Below, piece after piece: positions 12,851-24,230 of a stretch of DNA of 64,000 bases. The stretch spans positions 150,874-214,873 of the forward strand of contig JAQGDG010000265.1 in assembly GCA_029844215.1 (NCBI GenBank), in the 5' to 3' direction. This DNA comes from Przewalskia tangutica (lineage: Eukaryota; Streptophyta; Magnoliopsida; Solanales; Solanaceae). Position 1 is the stretch's first letter. Each line of letters begins with the position of its first letter. The position numbers and the translations under genes were made by a program. Below the pieces are notes generated by a model that saw nothing but the letters and a program-made list of their open reading frames with translations, was not told the DNA's origin and searched no databases.

Positions 12851-13058
12851 TTCTTTTGAAATACTTCAAGATTCTTATTATTCAGCTTAAGTCAAAAGAC
12901 ATTGCCGTAAAACTACATTCGCTAACACACGACGCTCACCGCACTATATATATATTCTTTTAAAATACTTCCAGATTCTTATTATTCAGCTTAAGTCAAA
13001 AGACATTGCAGTAAAACTACATTCGCTTAACACACGTCGTCACCGTACTATATATATA
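12851..13058 (-). repeat. 104-bp direct duplication in solo LTR K
   Basis: TTCTTTT followed by AAATACTTC starts at 12851 and 12955, and the next TTCTTTT is at 13059: two 104-bp copies ending in a TATATATATA run. Confidence 0.85.
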
Positions 13059-13853
13059 TTCTTTTAAAATATCATGCTCAAGAGGATAGGAAGAATCACA
13101 TACCTCGCGACGATTATCGACTATTAGCAAAACGCCCACGGCTATAACCCGCTAGCCTCGCCCACCTTTCAAGTAGTACATGCTACTGCAGAACATTCAA
13201 CCTATAAAGGTTATATAGGTCTATCAACTTCTACATTAATAATCTTACGATGTGATTTGATTCAAGTCTTTTCTCAGAATATCCTTCTATTACAGTTCAA
13301 ATCTCTTCTATGAATCTTATATTCATTTCTAAACAACTACATGATGTAATTTCCAATTACAATAGAAGGATAGGATTATTTACCCCGGTAAGCCCAAAAT
13401 TATCCAAGTTTAATGTCGAACTCGAGCAACGTTTAGCTCTACTCGGTGCTCCAACCCGCTCCAAATAACCCTTAGAAGTTCTACGAACTTCTTCCTAATA
13501 CTTCAACCAACTGTGAAGATTTTCCTTAGGGTTTCGTTTAGTAGTGAAGGAAGTATAATAGTATTTCTGGGCTTTTAGTATAAGTGTAACCTTGGAATAC
13601 TACAAGGTATAAGGGCAAGGTATTTTGGAATAGTAACAATACTTGGAGAGTATTTCTACCAAGAGGGGGGTAGTATTTTACGAGACAACTCGAGGCAGTG
13701 GGGACTCTTGGCCAAGGCCACTGGGAGGGTGTACCCTGCCAAAGGCCTACTCAAAGGGGGAGGGGGATGGCTTGGACGAACCATAGAGAGGGAGGGAGAG
13801 GGTTTTCAAGACTTAGTGATTTTTGTGGATGAAGAAGTCTTCACAAAGGGGGG

Positions 13854-13861
13854 TATTTATA
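13854..13861 (-). promoter_or_regulatory. TATA box of solo LTR K
   Basis: TATAAATA on the minus strand within GGCCTATAAATACCCCCC, followed by GAAGACTTCTTCATCC. The same arrangement occurs in S, E, N, J and G. It is the likely pol II promoter starting LTR transcription; not tested. Confidence 0.75.
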
Positions 13862-14262
13862 GGCCAACCAATGGCCAAGATCAAGACAAGTGGTAGGCAA
13901 GTATAAGGTCAAGATTTGGACAAGTGTTTGTGGGTCCCACTTGCTCAACAACTAAACAAAATATCCTACCAACTCCCACTCTCCAATTCGTCCAATAGAC
14001 GCCCACACATCCACCAATTAGAGGGTGACAAGTGTCGCCCTCTTGTTGGTCCAAAATATTTCGTCTCTCGGAAAAATCTACAAAAAATATAAATGACATA
14101 GCCGGAATTTTCCCTTCGCAAGCTTTGGAAGACGTTTCGTCGGAAAACGATTCTTTTCGTGTGGTGTGCACAAAATTTCGGTTCTAGCCTAACTTTAAGG
14201 CTTAAATTTTTATACGTACGCCCTCACGTACATACTCTGGAAATACGGGGTATAACACATGC

Positions 14263-15286
14263 GACCATGTTGGATATTGTTATTCCATGGACTAGCTCTC
14301 CTTGAGGTTTAGTGACGCAGGATGGTCTGGTAGTTAGCTTCCGTACTTGCCCCGGTCAGTGGTTGACGCAGGCTGGATCTGGTAGTTGGCTTTCGTACTT
14401 GCCCCCGTCACTTCTATGGCACCGTTCGGTACGATAGACTCTGGTAGATAGCTTTCGCACTTGCCCCGGTCATATCTCGTGACGGCAGGCTGGATCTGGT
14501 AGTTAGCTTTCGTACTTGCCCCGGTCTATTTTATGATGCAGACTGGATCTGGTGGTTCGCTTTCCTACTTGGCCCGTACAATTTTTATGACACATGTGGG
14601 ACCTGGTGTTCATGTATACTTATTGGTGTTATATTATATCATGGACTGCCGACAGTGAGGAAGGAATTCCACGGGCATGATTGATATTATGGGCGTGAGA
14701 CCCATGGTTATATGTGAGTAATGACTTGAGGGCTTGCGTCCCTGACTTGACATGACTGCTTATATATTGTGTATTGTAGTTTGGCTATTATATATCTCTC
14801 TTGTTTTATATAGATTGTTATGATTTCATTACAGTATTTTCAGTTTCACATACTTGGTACATATTTCGTACTGACCTCGCCGGGCTGCGTTAAATCTGCT
14901 GAGTTGAGGTACATAGCTTGCTGATCCTCATTTTTAGGATCACTGTTCAGCTGGTTGGGAGGCTCCATTATTTCGGAGGCTTTGTATTTTGTTACAGTTC
15001 CCTGAGGTTGTATATTTATGTACATTCAGGGGTATGGCGGGGCCCTGTCCCGTCATAGTTGTTATGTCAAAACTCTTAGAGGTTTGTAGTCATATATTGT
15101 GGGTCACTTTGTAAAAAACAAAAGAGGTAACTGCTTTTGGTTTTACGTAGTTATATGTATCCAGGAAGGTAGCCTTATCGGCTAACCTGTTATTTATTTC
15201 TTGTTAAGTTTATGTATGTTCTGATTATCTCGATGTATACCGTAAGGGTGCGGGTAGGCACCATTCGCGCCCGGTCGGTCGTGACG
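14263..15286 (+). mobile_element. LTR L, right segment (3' end)
   Basis: Continues LTR L after K. It holds a 54-bp array, the GTATGGCGGGGCCCTGTCCC hairpin near 15033, and ends at about GGTCGGTCGTGACG. No primer site follows, so this was a 3' LTR or solo LTR. The end is worn, so the boundary is good to a few bases. Confidence 0.78.
14297..14580 (+). repeat. 54-bp tandem array in LTR L, about five copies
   Basis: The phrase CTGGTAGTTAGCTTTCGTAC plus CTTGCCCCGG recurs at about 14346, 14398, 14460, 14515 and 14568. A reverse-strand version lies in LTR H (63230-63830). Confidence 0.82.
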
Positions 15287-15299
15287 ACGTTGACTTGTA

Positions 15300-15625
15300 G
15301 CCAATTTTGTCCCATCGTCGAATTAAAACAAAGATCAAGAAAATGAATGGACAAAAGGCGACGATATTCAAAATTTATCCGTTGTCGAATTATGATGACC
15401 TTTGGGTCGCAGCGATGCCAAAATAAATGGCAAAGCTGATGCAGATTTAAAATTTGTCCCAGTGTCGAATCGATGCTATAAAATTAAAGCAGACAGACGC
15501 CGATTCAAAATTGTCCCAGTGTCGAATCATGATGACACTGGGATGCTGTGATGCTGAAAAATTAAAGACAATGCCGACACAGATTTAAAATTTGTCCTAG
15601 TGTCGAATTATGATTGACACTGGGT
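15300..15625. repeat. Degenerate tandem repeat with GTCGAAT motif
   Basis: Five blocks of the form AAATTTGTCCCAGTGTCGAAT at about 15305, 15373, 15452, 15509 and 15590. Spacing is irregular (57-81 bp), with GATGACACTGGGATGC between. This is the first of several unrelated arrays in this non-coding block. Confidence 0.7.
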
Positions 15626-15734
15626 TACAGGTGATGTGGTGTTGTAAAAGACAGGGTGTTTGTTTCCTGAAATGTCTCTAGGATGTTTGTTCCTGAGGTC
15701 CAAATGTAAAAGGTGTTTGTAGATGTTGATGGCG

Positions 15735-16735
15735 TCATTGCATGGACGCGATGCAGATGTTCGTCGTTGCATAGACGAAGCATAGATAAAGTCGTTGCAT
15801 AGGCTTACAATAAAATTGCGTCGTTGCATAGACGTGATGCATATGCTCGTTGTTGTATAGACGAAACATGATGAAGTTGTTGCATAGGCTTAGAAGATAT
15901 GGCGTCGTTGCATAGACGCGATGCAGATGCTCGTCGTTGCATAGACGAAACATAGATGAAGTCGTTGCATAGGATTACATGAGATGGCGTCGTTGCATAG
16001 ACGCGATGCAGATGCTCGTCGTTGTATAGACGAAATATAGATGAAGCCGTTGCACAGGCTTACATGAGATGGCGTCGTTGCATAGACGCGATGCAAATGT
16101 TCGTCGTTGCATGAATGAAACATAGATGAAGTCGTTGCATGGGCTTACATGAAATGACGTCATTGCATAGACGTGATGTAGATGCTCGTCGTTGCATAGA
16201 CGAAACATAGATGAAGTCATTGCGTAGGCTTACATGAGATGGCGTCATTGCATAGACGCGATGCAGATGTTCGTCGTTGCATGAACGAAACATAGATAAA
16301 TTTGTTGCATGGGCTTACATGAAATGGAGTCGTTGCATAGATGCGATGCAGATGCTCGTCATTGTATAGACGAAACATAGATGAAGCTGTTGCATAGACT
16401 TACATGAAATGGTGTCGTTACATAGACGCAATGCAGATGCTCGTCGTTGCATAGACAAAACATAGATGAAGTCATTGCATAGACGTGATGCAGATGCTCG
16501 TCATTGCATAGACGAAACATAGATGAAGACGTTGCATAGGCTTACATGAAATGACGTCGTTGCATAGACGCGATGCAGATGCTCGTCATTGCATAGACGA
16601 AACATAGATAAAGTTGTTGCATAGGCTTACATGAAATGGCGTCGTTGCATAGACACGATGCAGATGTTCGTCGTTGCATAGACGAAGCATAGTTGAAGCT
16701 GTTGCATAGGCTTACAATGAAATGGTGTCATTTTA
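15735..16735. repeat. 85-bp higher-order minisatellite, about 12 copies
   Basis: GCGTCGTTGCATAGACG recurs at 15818, 15902, 15987, 16072 and 16157 (84-85 bp) and onward. Each 85-bp unit contains three related sub-units of about 28 bp, each with TCGTTGCATAG followed by different tails, so it is a trimeric higher-order repeat. Some units are shortened near 16440-16500. Long minus-strand open frames (15608-16293) arise because a repeat period near a multiple of three carries few stops; they are not genes. Confidence 0.93.
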
Positions 16736-16739
16736 TGGA

Positions 16740-17290
16740 CGTACCTGCTTTGTGACTCGCCTGAGTTGAGATAACGTCATTGCATAGACGTTGTGCGTTT
16801 GTAACCCGCATGGGCTTATTGTTGTGTTCCCGCCTTTGCTGATATAAAGATCCTGCTTCAAAGAAAACTTGTGAGTTTTAGGAAATGAGTGGTTAATTCG
16901 CGTCAACTTTGTAGCTTTGACTCTTGACGCTTGCATGCTCAGACTGGTTTGGACTTAGCGGTGTATCGGTATCGACTTATGATGACTTTGGGCTTGTTGG
17001 TGATGCGGGATGAGTGGACCGATACTCGAGGCCGCTTCTGCCATTCGTTGGGAAGGTTGGCCCCCCCAACAAATTGCCCCAGTTCGCTATAAGAGAAAAT
17101 CCACGCTGTGCTCCTGCTCCTGCATGCTAAGACTTAAGTAAAAGGTTAGTGCATAAATGTCAATGCAAAAATGATAATGCATGAATTTATAAGCAATGTA
17201 ATTGTATGAGTAGAAATGTTATCCTGTAAAACGTGATGGCGGTTGTATTGATGTGATCGCAAATCGAGATTTCGCCTTGCGGCGTGTTGA
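16740..17290. other. Non-coding spacer between two minisatellites
   Basis: About 550 bp with no gene. It contains CAAAGAAAACTTGTGAGTTT, which returns at 17735 after the second array, and AAATTGCCCCAGTTCG at about 17077. No long open frame shows family resemblance. Confidence 0.6.
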
Positions 17291-17299
17291 ATGTTGTGA

Positions 17300-17670
17300 A
17301 TGTTGCGAGTGCTGATGCAGTCTCTGTACGGACTTGCTGGATGCTGCGAATGCTTCCTGAATGCTCTGCGCGGGCTTGCTGGATGCTGCGAATGCTTGCT
17401 GAATGCTGCGATTGCTGATGTAGTCTCTGCACGAACTTGTTGGATGCTGCGAATGCTTGCTGAATACTACGATTGTTGATGTAGTCTCTGCATGGACTTG
17501 CTGGATGCTGCGAATGCTTGTTGAATATTGCGATTGCTGATGTAGTCTCTGCACGGACTTGTTGGATGATGTGAATGCTTGTTGAATGCTGTGAATGCTT
17601 ACTGAATGTTGCGATTGTTGATTGCTGATGTAGTCCCTGTACGGACTTGCTGGATGCTGCGAATGCAGTT
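17300..17670. repeat. 61-bp minisatellite, about six copies
   Basis: TAGTCTCTG recurs at 17319, 17422, 17483, 17544 and (as TAGTCCCTG) 17632; the 17422-17544 copies are exactly 61 bp apart. Units contain CTGGATGCTGCGAATGCTTG. The other intervals, 103 and 88 bp, reflect extra half-units. Confidence 0.9.
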
Positions 17671-18200
17671 GTCGTTTCGCCTAGATTTTACTATTGTTTC
17701 TGCTTCGACTAATGGGAAAGAATATGTACCCAAAGAAAACTTGTGAGTTTGGGGGGGGGTCGGTTCGTATTGATTCTGCGGCCTTGATCTTTCTGCTCGT
17801 TTGCCTGATTTGTTTGGACCTGTAACCCCTGCCTGATCTCGTTGAGATGTTTGGTAGAAAAAATTTTGACGTAGCGTGTCCCAAAAGTATTTTTAAAACG
17901 AAATATTTTCATGAGGTGTGCACAAAACATCCTTTAGAATAAAACATTTATATGACATGCGTATAAAGTATAAAAGCCTTGTCGAATTTGCCGAATATGA
18001 CACGTATTCTGACCAAACGAACACCTTTTTGGAATTCTTATTATGATCTCTTCACGGTGCGTTTCTCCAAATTATCCCAATTTTCGTTATGTGGGGCGCG
18101 TGGGCAAGACTTAACTCTGGCGGAAATTGCTCATATCTCTTTCGGAATAATCAAACGCATTATGTCGCACGCGAGCCAATGGAAAGATTTCTAACGGTGT

Positions 18201-18480
18201 GACCGAAGCCGATTTAGGACGCCTACGTATCCCCATGAGGGAATCAGGTCATGACGTAGTTCATTATGCGAAAATGATTGTACAATTTTCAAAAAATAAG
18301 ACCGAAGCCAATGTGGCCGCCTACGTATCCCGCTGAGGGAATCAGGTCAAGACGTAGTTCGTGATGCGAAAATGATTGTACAATTTTCAAAAAATGAGAT
18401 CGAAACCAATGTGGCCGCCTACGTATCCCGCTGATGAAATCAGGTCAAGACGTAGTTCGTGATGCAAAAAATGAGAATGT
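18201..18480. repeat. 98-bp tandem repeat, three copies (CCTACGTATCCC type)
   Basis: GCCTACGTATCCC at 18221, 18319 and 18417, exactly 98 bp apart, each followed by GAATCAGGTCAAGACGTAGTTC-like sequence. Diverged single copies lie at about 22258 and 22538. This motif group is common in Solanaceae LTR elements, which I recall but cannot search. Confidence 0.9.
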
Positions 18481-18652
18481 TTATATATGTATTTTTTGTT
18501 GTTTTTTTTTCTGAAAAGTGGAAAGACAACATCACGTTCTGACTTCAGTTGATACCAACAATTAGTATTGTGCTTAGGAATTCTGTTATTTACTTCTATT
18601 CTAACCGAGACTAACTTCTGGGTAATTCCTATAGTTTCAAATGGTACCTCAG

Positions 18653-21056
18653 TGTTATACCCCGTATTTCTGGAGTATGTACGTGAGGACGTACGTACAA
18701 AAGTTTGGCCTTAAAGTTTAGGCATGGCACGTTTTTTGGGCACAACCCTCACAAAGAATCGTTTTCCGACGAAACGTTTTACACAACTCGCGTAGGATAA
18801 ATTCCGGCTATGCCATTTCTAATTTTTGCGGATTTTTCTGAGAGACGAAACACTTTGGACCAACGGGAGGGCGACACTTGTCACCCTCCAATTGATGGAT
18901 GTGTGGCGTCCATAGGGCCGAATGGATGTCCAATTTTGTCAAGTAGTTGGTAGGATATTTTGTGTACAAGTTGGCTAGGTACACTTGCCCTAATCTTGGC
19001 CTTACACTTGCCTAGCACTTGGCTAAATCTTGGCCATTGGTTGGCCATCCCTTGACCTATAAATACCCCCCTTAAGATGAAGAGTTCTTCATCCACAATT
19101 ACTTTCCATGTCTAAAAATCCTCCTCTCCTTAAAGCCTTTTCGCCCAAACACCTCCCCTTTGGAGAAGCTTAGCGAGGCTACCCTCCCCTAGCCTAGCCA
19201 AACCTACCCCTCCCTTGGTAGAAAAGTTGCCTCTAGTATTGTTATAATGCCCCAAAAACCCGAGCCCAACTCCCTGAGGACTTAGTAGAAGTTGGGAAGG
19301 ACTTCTAAGGGTTCTGAGCTACCTGAGCGCATAACTTAGAGCTAAACCTTGCTCAGGCGTGACTTTTATCTAGGATATTATTGGGCTTACCGAGGTAAAT
19401 AATCTTAACCCTCTTTTGAATTAGAGAATACATACTGTAGTAGTATAAGAATAAGTATTAAATACTTAGAAGAATATTACAGAATAGAATTGAACTGTTA
19501 TCACAATAGAAGGGTTTAAAAGAAGAATAATTGAACTATACTTACTTAGACTGTTTCACAAAGAGACTTGAGTAGCTCACCTGCAGTGCTGCCCGATTTT
19601 CCGTAGAATAAAGGACCTCCGCTAGAATCGTTCTGAGTAGTCTAGACATTGATAGACGTGTCTGACTATTATAGGTTGGTTCTCTGCGCCCGACATATTC
19701 AACTTGGCAGGTGGTTTTCGCCGAGAAGGTATGTGATTCTTCCTAAAGCATGATATTTTTTTAAATATATAGTACGGTAGACGTACATGTGTTAACTGAA
19801 TAATAACTACGGCAATGTCTTTCGACTTAAGCCTGAATAATACTTACGGCAATGTCTCGCGACTTAAGCCCTAATAATAAGGATCCAAAGCATTTCAAAA
19901 GATTCGAATCATTTTTAATGAAGATAACTAATTGGTTTTTAAAACAGAAGCTTAAGAGTTATACTAGCTTTATGGGAAGTTAGGTATAACCACTTAAGCA
20001 TGATAAAAGAAACAGTTTGCCTATGTGTTTATAACAGACTTATATTGATTTGTGAAAAGAATAATAAGATGGTTTGATAAGTAGACATGATATGATGCTA
20101 TGTGTGTTAGTGTCTTGTAACGCTTGTATAAGAGAGTATTCTTGTGCTTATGTTGTTTAACGATAAGTCGTTATGTTAGTGTAATATCACTCACCTCTTG
20201 ACATATTACGGGGTTAAGTCGCCTCCGACGCGGGTGACTCGCGATCCAGGACCATGATTCGAGAATACCTCACGCGGTCCGCGGACCTACGCGAGCTACG
20301 GAGTTCCGTGTTAGTGATGCGGGTTATACCTCACGCGTCTATGTGGCCACGCGGACTACGAGTCCAGACGCCGAGGAGTAGCACCGATGCGGGTTATATA
20401 CCCTACGCGGGCCTACGTGAGTGGCCTATGCGGACTACGGAGTCCGTGATTAGGCTTGCGTGGTGATACTACGCAGGCCCTGCTTCGATCATTCGCAGCC
20501 TAGAAAAGACCTGTTACAGTTTACCTATTGTTGCTCTTGTTTATGATGTGGCACTATCTGCGGTTACCTTGGTTGTTTCATACATACTTGCAAAACTGAT
20601 TTTAAAAGGATATGTTTTCATTTAAGTACTTTACAGTTTCACATACTTAGTACCTGTCAGATCGACTCCTCGGCCGCGTCATGCCACAGTAAAGGCAAGC
20701 AGTGCTAGATCCACATCCTTAGGATCTTTGCGTTGGTGTCGTGAGCTCCATCTTCTCCTGAGGCTCTACTGGGTATGATCTCCTCAGATTGTAGATAGTT
20801 TTGTACATTCAGGGTATGGCGGGGCCCTGTCCCGCCATAGTTGTTTACTTCCTTAGAGGTCTGTAGTCCTATTGTACAGTTGGAATGTAACTGCAAAACT
20901 TGGGTTATATATATATGCCGAAAGGCAAGCTTTTCATCAGATAAACTGTGTCTCATTTTACAATCGCCATGTCTTGTTTTATATTTCCACGATTTTCTCT
21001 CGATGTATATCTTGGGTGCCCGGTAAGGCACTACCACGCGCCCGAACGTCGTGACA
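18653..21056 (+). mobile_element. Solo LTR S (2.4 kb)
   Basis: Starts TGTTATACCCCGTATTTCTGG and ends GTCGTGACA, with perfect 5-bp duplications and no internal region. It contains the promoter at 19058, AACGG motifs near 19960-19990, a CpG-rich block (20225-20470) and the GGCGGGGCCCTGTCCCGCC hairpin at 20818-20836. The open frames within (20254-20466, 20705-21121 and others) are chance frames. Confidence 0.94.
19058..19065 (+). promoter_or_regulatory. TATA box of solo LTR S
   Basis: TATAAATA in GACCTATAAATACCCCCCTT, with GGCCATTGGTTGGCC just upstream and GTTCTTCATCCA downstream, as in the other LTRs. Confidence 0.75.
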
Positions 21057-21061
21057 CTCAG

Positions 21062-22984
21062 ACACCTAAGTATCGACACACTTGTTTGCAGCCAAGGTTT
21101 CGAACTACACGTAATCTTCACGTTTCAAATGTCCTCACTGAAGAAAGTCTCATTTCTCACATATATTCCAGTATTTTGAATTTGGGGACGTTAGAAATGC
21201 GCCTCGCCAAAAGGATGTTCAATGCATGCAATTGTGATACCATAGGCTTGGCCATCATGTAAGTATCCACTAATGTGAGAACCCTTAGTATAAGATCATG
21301 TAGGGTTTGTCACGGGCTTGTAATATAGGTTTGGGGGAAGAGATGAATATCATTTGGGTAAAAAATGACTAATTCTTCCTCGAGCATTGGACTACGTCCG
21401 TGCTTGATATTTGTGTGCTTTAATGTCAGCTTTCTTTTGTCGGTTTTTAGATCGACTTCTTTTTAATCTTTCGTGGAGCCCCTTTTCCAAAGTTATTCTC
21501 TCATTTTTATTCATTTTTTTTATAATGTCGGGGCTTTTGATTTCTTCTTTTTGTGAAGTCGTCATTTGTGTTTTTCTTTTCCCTTTTGGGACTTTGACAA
21601 TTTGTCTTTGCAAACTTCGACGCAAAATTTTGTCAGCCACTTGCATATTTCTAAAGCGTTTAAGGAGGTCAGACCAAGAGAGGGATAGTGCGTACACACT
21701 CAGAAAGGGTATATGTGTAATATGTGGTTGTCGAAAGAATAAGTTTTAGGCTCAAAAGGGGTGTACTGCGGATAATGTTATTTGGTAGGCTGAAAATGCT
21801 CAAACGGGTCAAAGAAAGCCTACGATCATTTCTTACACTGAGTGTTACTCAGGATTTCGCCTCAACAAACATTCAGGCCAAGTTCTAGATCACAATGCAA
21901 TGCAAATGAACTTATTCTAAAACTCACCACACAATGCATATGAAACGATGAGGTTGGTTTCATTCTTATATTGGAAATATGCAAGACAATGTCATTTACG
22001 GGTGTGAATAAGAGGTACCAAAAGAATTTATGGTTTACCACAAAGTCAACCCCTACTGATTATTACTTTTTTTTATGCACAATCCTAACTATGTTGGTAT
22101 CAAACCAGTCAAACAATAATTCTAAAAAGAAAATGTTTTTGTATTTTTCGAATAACATTTTTTTGTATTTTCGAATAAAATATTTTTTTTTGTATTTTTT
22201 TTTGTATTTTTTTTTTTGTATTTTTAAAATAAAGGGTACCGAACCCGAATAGGGCTGCCTACGTATCCCGTTTTTGACGAGAATCAGGTGTGAGTAGTTC
22301 GTTCAGATATGTTATAAAATGTATGATTTAAAAAGAATGCATCCATGAAAGAAATGCAAAAGTAAAAGCTGTGCAAAACACATGATTGTTCAATATAAGA
22401 CTAATGCAAAGTAAAAAGAATGTAATGGAAAAATGAATGGTTGTGATAGAATGAATGAAATGCATGGGTGAACCAAATATGTCCTCCCTTTTATTAATTA
22501 CTTTTTTTATGTGGTGGTGTCGAACCCAAGATGAGTTGCCTACGTATCACACAGTATGGTGAGAATCAGACACGCGTAATTCGGGATGATTATGTTGTAA
22601 AATGCATGATAAAGAATTATGTAATCTACACTAGACATATCAATTGAATTTGCAAATATGTATAAAGATACAAAATATAAGACCCAGAGCGATGCTTCGT
22701 TGAACTGCATGTCGACTTCTTCCACAACATAACTCCAGCTCATTCTTGTGATGATTTTTTTCTTTTTCTTTTTCTTCTTTTTTTTATTTTCTTCCGGCCG
22801 CCCTCGACTATTTGCGAGGACGGTCTTTCTGCAAAAAATATGACAAATGGGTGAGAGTAGGCAAGCCACAAAAATAATAAAATGTAACGGCGTGACAATA
22901 TAGTCAAAGACTCCCCTGCTTGGTTCGACCGGACTGGTGGTTGATGTTTCACAAAGTCCAAATCGCGATGTTCAAGAGCGATTT
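21062..22984. other. Non-coding retroelement sequence, Tat/Ogre-like, no gene
   Basis: Continues the block interrupted by S. It holds AAATGCGCCTCGCCAAAAGG, two diverged CCTACGTATC units and T-rich tracts. The overlapping frames at 21392-21749 are low-complexity Lys/Phe-rich translations of T-rich DNA and I do not accept them. Assignment to a Tat/Ogre 3'UTR is inferred from the series of unrelated tandem arrays. Confidence 0.5.
22120..22225. repeat. T-rich microsatellite
   Basis: Repeated TTTTTTTGTATT and TTTGTATTTTTCGAATAA blocks; low complexity. Confidence 0.85.
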
Positions 22985-24230
22985 ACGCAGTAGAAGTCCT
23001 GATTGCAATGTGATGCGCGATTTATGCACAAACTAAACGCAATTGCACGTGTCGTGACAAGTAATATAGTCTAGAAGACCGAGTTATCGTCCTCAGGGAT
23101 TAATGTCCAATTATCAACCTCTATTCTATAGTATCTATTTGGTAACCGATAATTTGATGAATTGTTTATAGCTCTGATTATAGATGCTAACTAAATTACA
23201 TTATTTTACTTCAGATATGGTGGAAATAGGGCTTCCAAATCTCCTCAACTATCCGTTCGCTTTACTCGTTAATGTAAATAATTATGGTTCTTCTTCTATT
23301 TTGAGATAGCAGGTTAACTAAGCCGTTTTATACTCCTGTTAAGGTAATATAAACACTCAACCCCAATGTAGAACCCTTCTATCTTTCGATGACAAGATTG
23401 ACTACAAAGGAGGATTAAGAACAATAACCTATCAAACTACACAAGTATCGGGGTACTTTCGTCCACGATTTAAACCTATGTTTATTCAACTATAGCATAT
23501 TCACAATCTCCCCTTTCGGATTTCGATTAGAAATCATATAAGTTATGATAATTAGTGATCAATTAATTACCAAGCAATCAAAACAAATATTGAATAAATC
23601 TCAACAATAATAAGAAGAAACCAAAACATGCATTAATTCGTAAGAACGAGTTTCAAGCGATTCGACATGGAAAGCCCTAAATTAAGTTAGTTCCTAGCCA
23701 TAGACATGCCAAGAACTAAACTAATATCCAACATAAACTAAAAAGAAATAAAATAAAGAACAAGAAATTACACAAAAGTAAGTCTCCAATCTTGATCTCC
23801 AAGTTGTGATGAATTCTCAAGTGTGGGATCCCCAAATCTGACCTAAAAAGGTCCTTTTTATAACTTCAAAAACGTCAAATAACTTTTCCTTCTTGGCCTT
23901 GGCCCATTCCTATTTGGATTTGGCTGATTACCCGCCGCGGCGCCGAAACTTTTGCGGCTCTCTGTTCTTTGGGCGTCGTGGCGCTCTGATGCTGCTGGTT
24001 GGTGGCGCCGCCCTGTTTCTCGCCCGGGTTGCCAACTTTTTAGCTTTTTGAGCTCTGCAACCTCTGTTTCTGCCCTCTTTTCGCTCCTTTTCACCAATGT
24101 GCCACTTTAAACCATTATGACTCAAAAGAAAGAAAATATATCCTAAGACGACACATATTTGTACAAAAATGGGCAAAAGACTAACTAAAAATGACTCAAA
24201 AGGTGTATATAAAATACACCGATCAAATAC
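22985..24230. other. Unassigned repeat next to Athila protease remnant
   Basis: AT-rich, no coding resemblance. It begins near GCACAAACTAAACGCAATTG and AGACCGAGTTATCGTCCTC, phrases I associate with plant LTR/UTR repeats but cannot place. It ends at a 19-bp near-palindrome GGTGTATATAAAATACACC (24201-24219) beside the protease coding end. It probably replaces the missing pol of the Athila element; the class is uncertain. Confidence 0.45.

Larger units (their letters stand above)
11038..14257 (-). mobile_element. Solo LTR K (3.2 kb)
   Basis: Runs from TGTCACGACCC to GGGGTATAACA, both LTR termini in minus orientation, with no internal region and a perfect 5-bp target duplication. It is therefore the product of recombination between the two LTRs of a full element. 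The internal order matches the other LTRs: terminal hairpin (about 11253), CpG-rich block (11640-11900), AACGG motifs, promoter (13854) and LTR start. Confidence 0.93.
11033..14262. repeat. CATGC target-site duplication around solo LTR K
   Basis: CATGC at 11033-11037 and again at 14258-14262. With one copy and K removed, the host reads GGCATGCGACCATG, continuing the 81-bp repeat. Confidence 0.92.
18648..21061. repeat. CTCAG target-site duplication around solo LTR S
   Basis: CTCAG at 18648-18652 and 21057-21061. Removing the insert rejoins TGGTACCTCAGACACCTAAG. Confidence 0.92.

Noticed and set aside
15608..16293. Five overlapping minus-strand open frames of 72-81 codons with MQRR/ASRLCND repeats
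   Set aside because: They are translations of the 85-bp minisatellite; they restart with each unit and have no family resemblance.
17187..17554. Gln/Ser-rich minus-strand open frames (RSIQQ repeats)
   Set aside because: Translation of the 61-bp minisatellite, not a gene.
15300..18480. Possible CRISPR array because of regular repeats
   Set aside because: Units are adjacent and diverged with no unique spacers, no cas genes, and the setting is plant retrotransposon DNA.
21392..21749. Opposing 101- and 112-codon frames
   Set aside because: Low-complexity T-rich DNA gives Lys-rich and Phe-rich translations; no motif.
22985..24230. Helitron or DNA transposon ending at the GGTGTATATAAAATACACC hairpin
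   Set aside because: No CTRR end, no terminal inverted repeats and no target duplication could be found.
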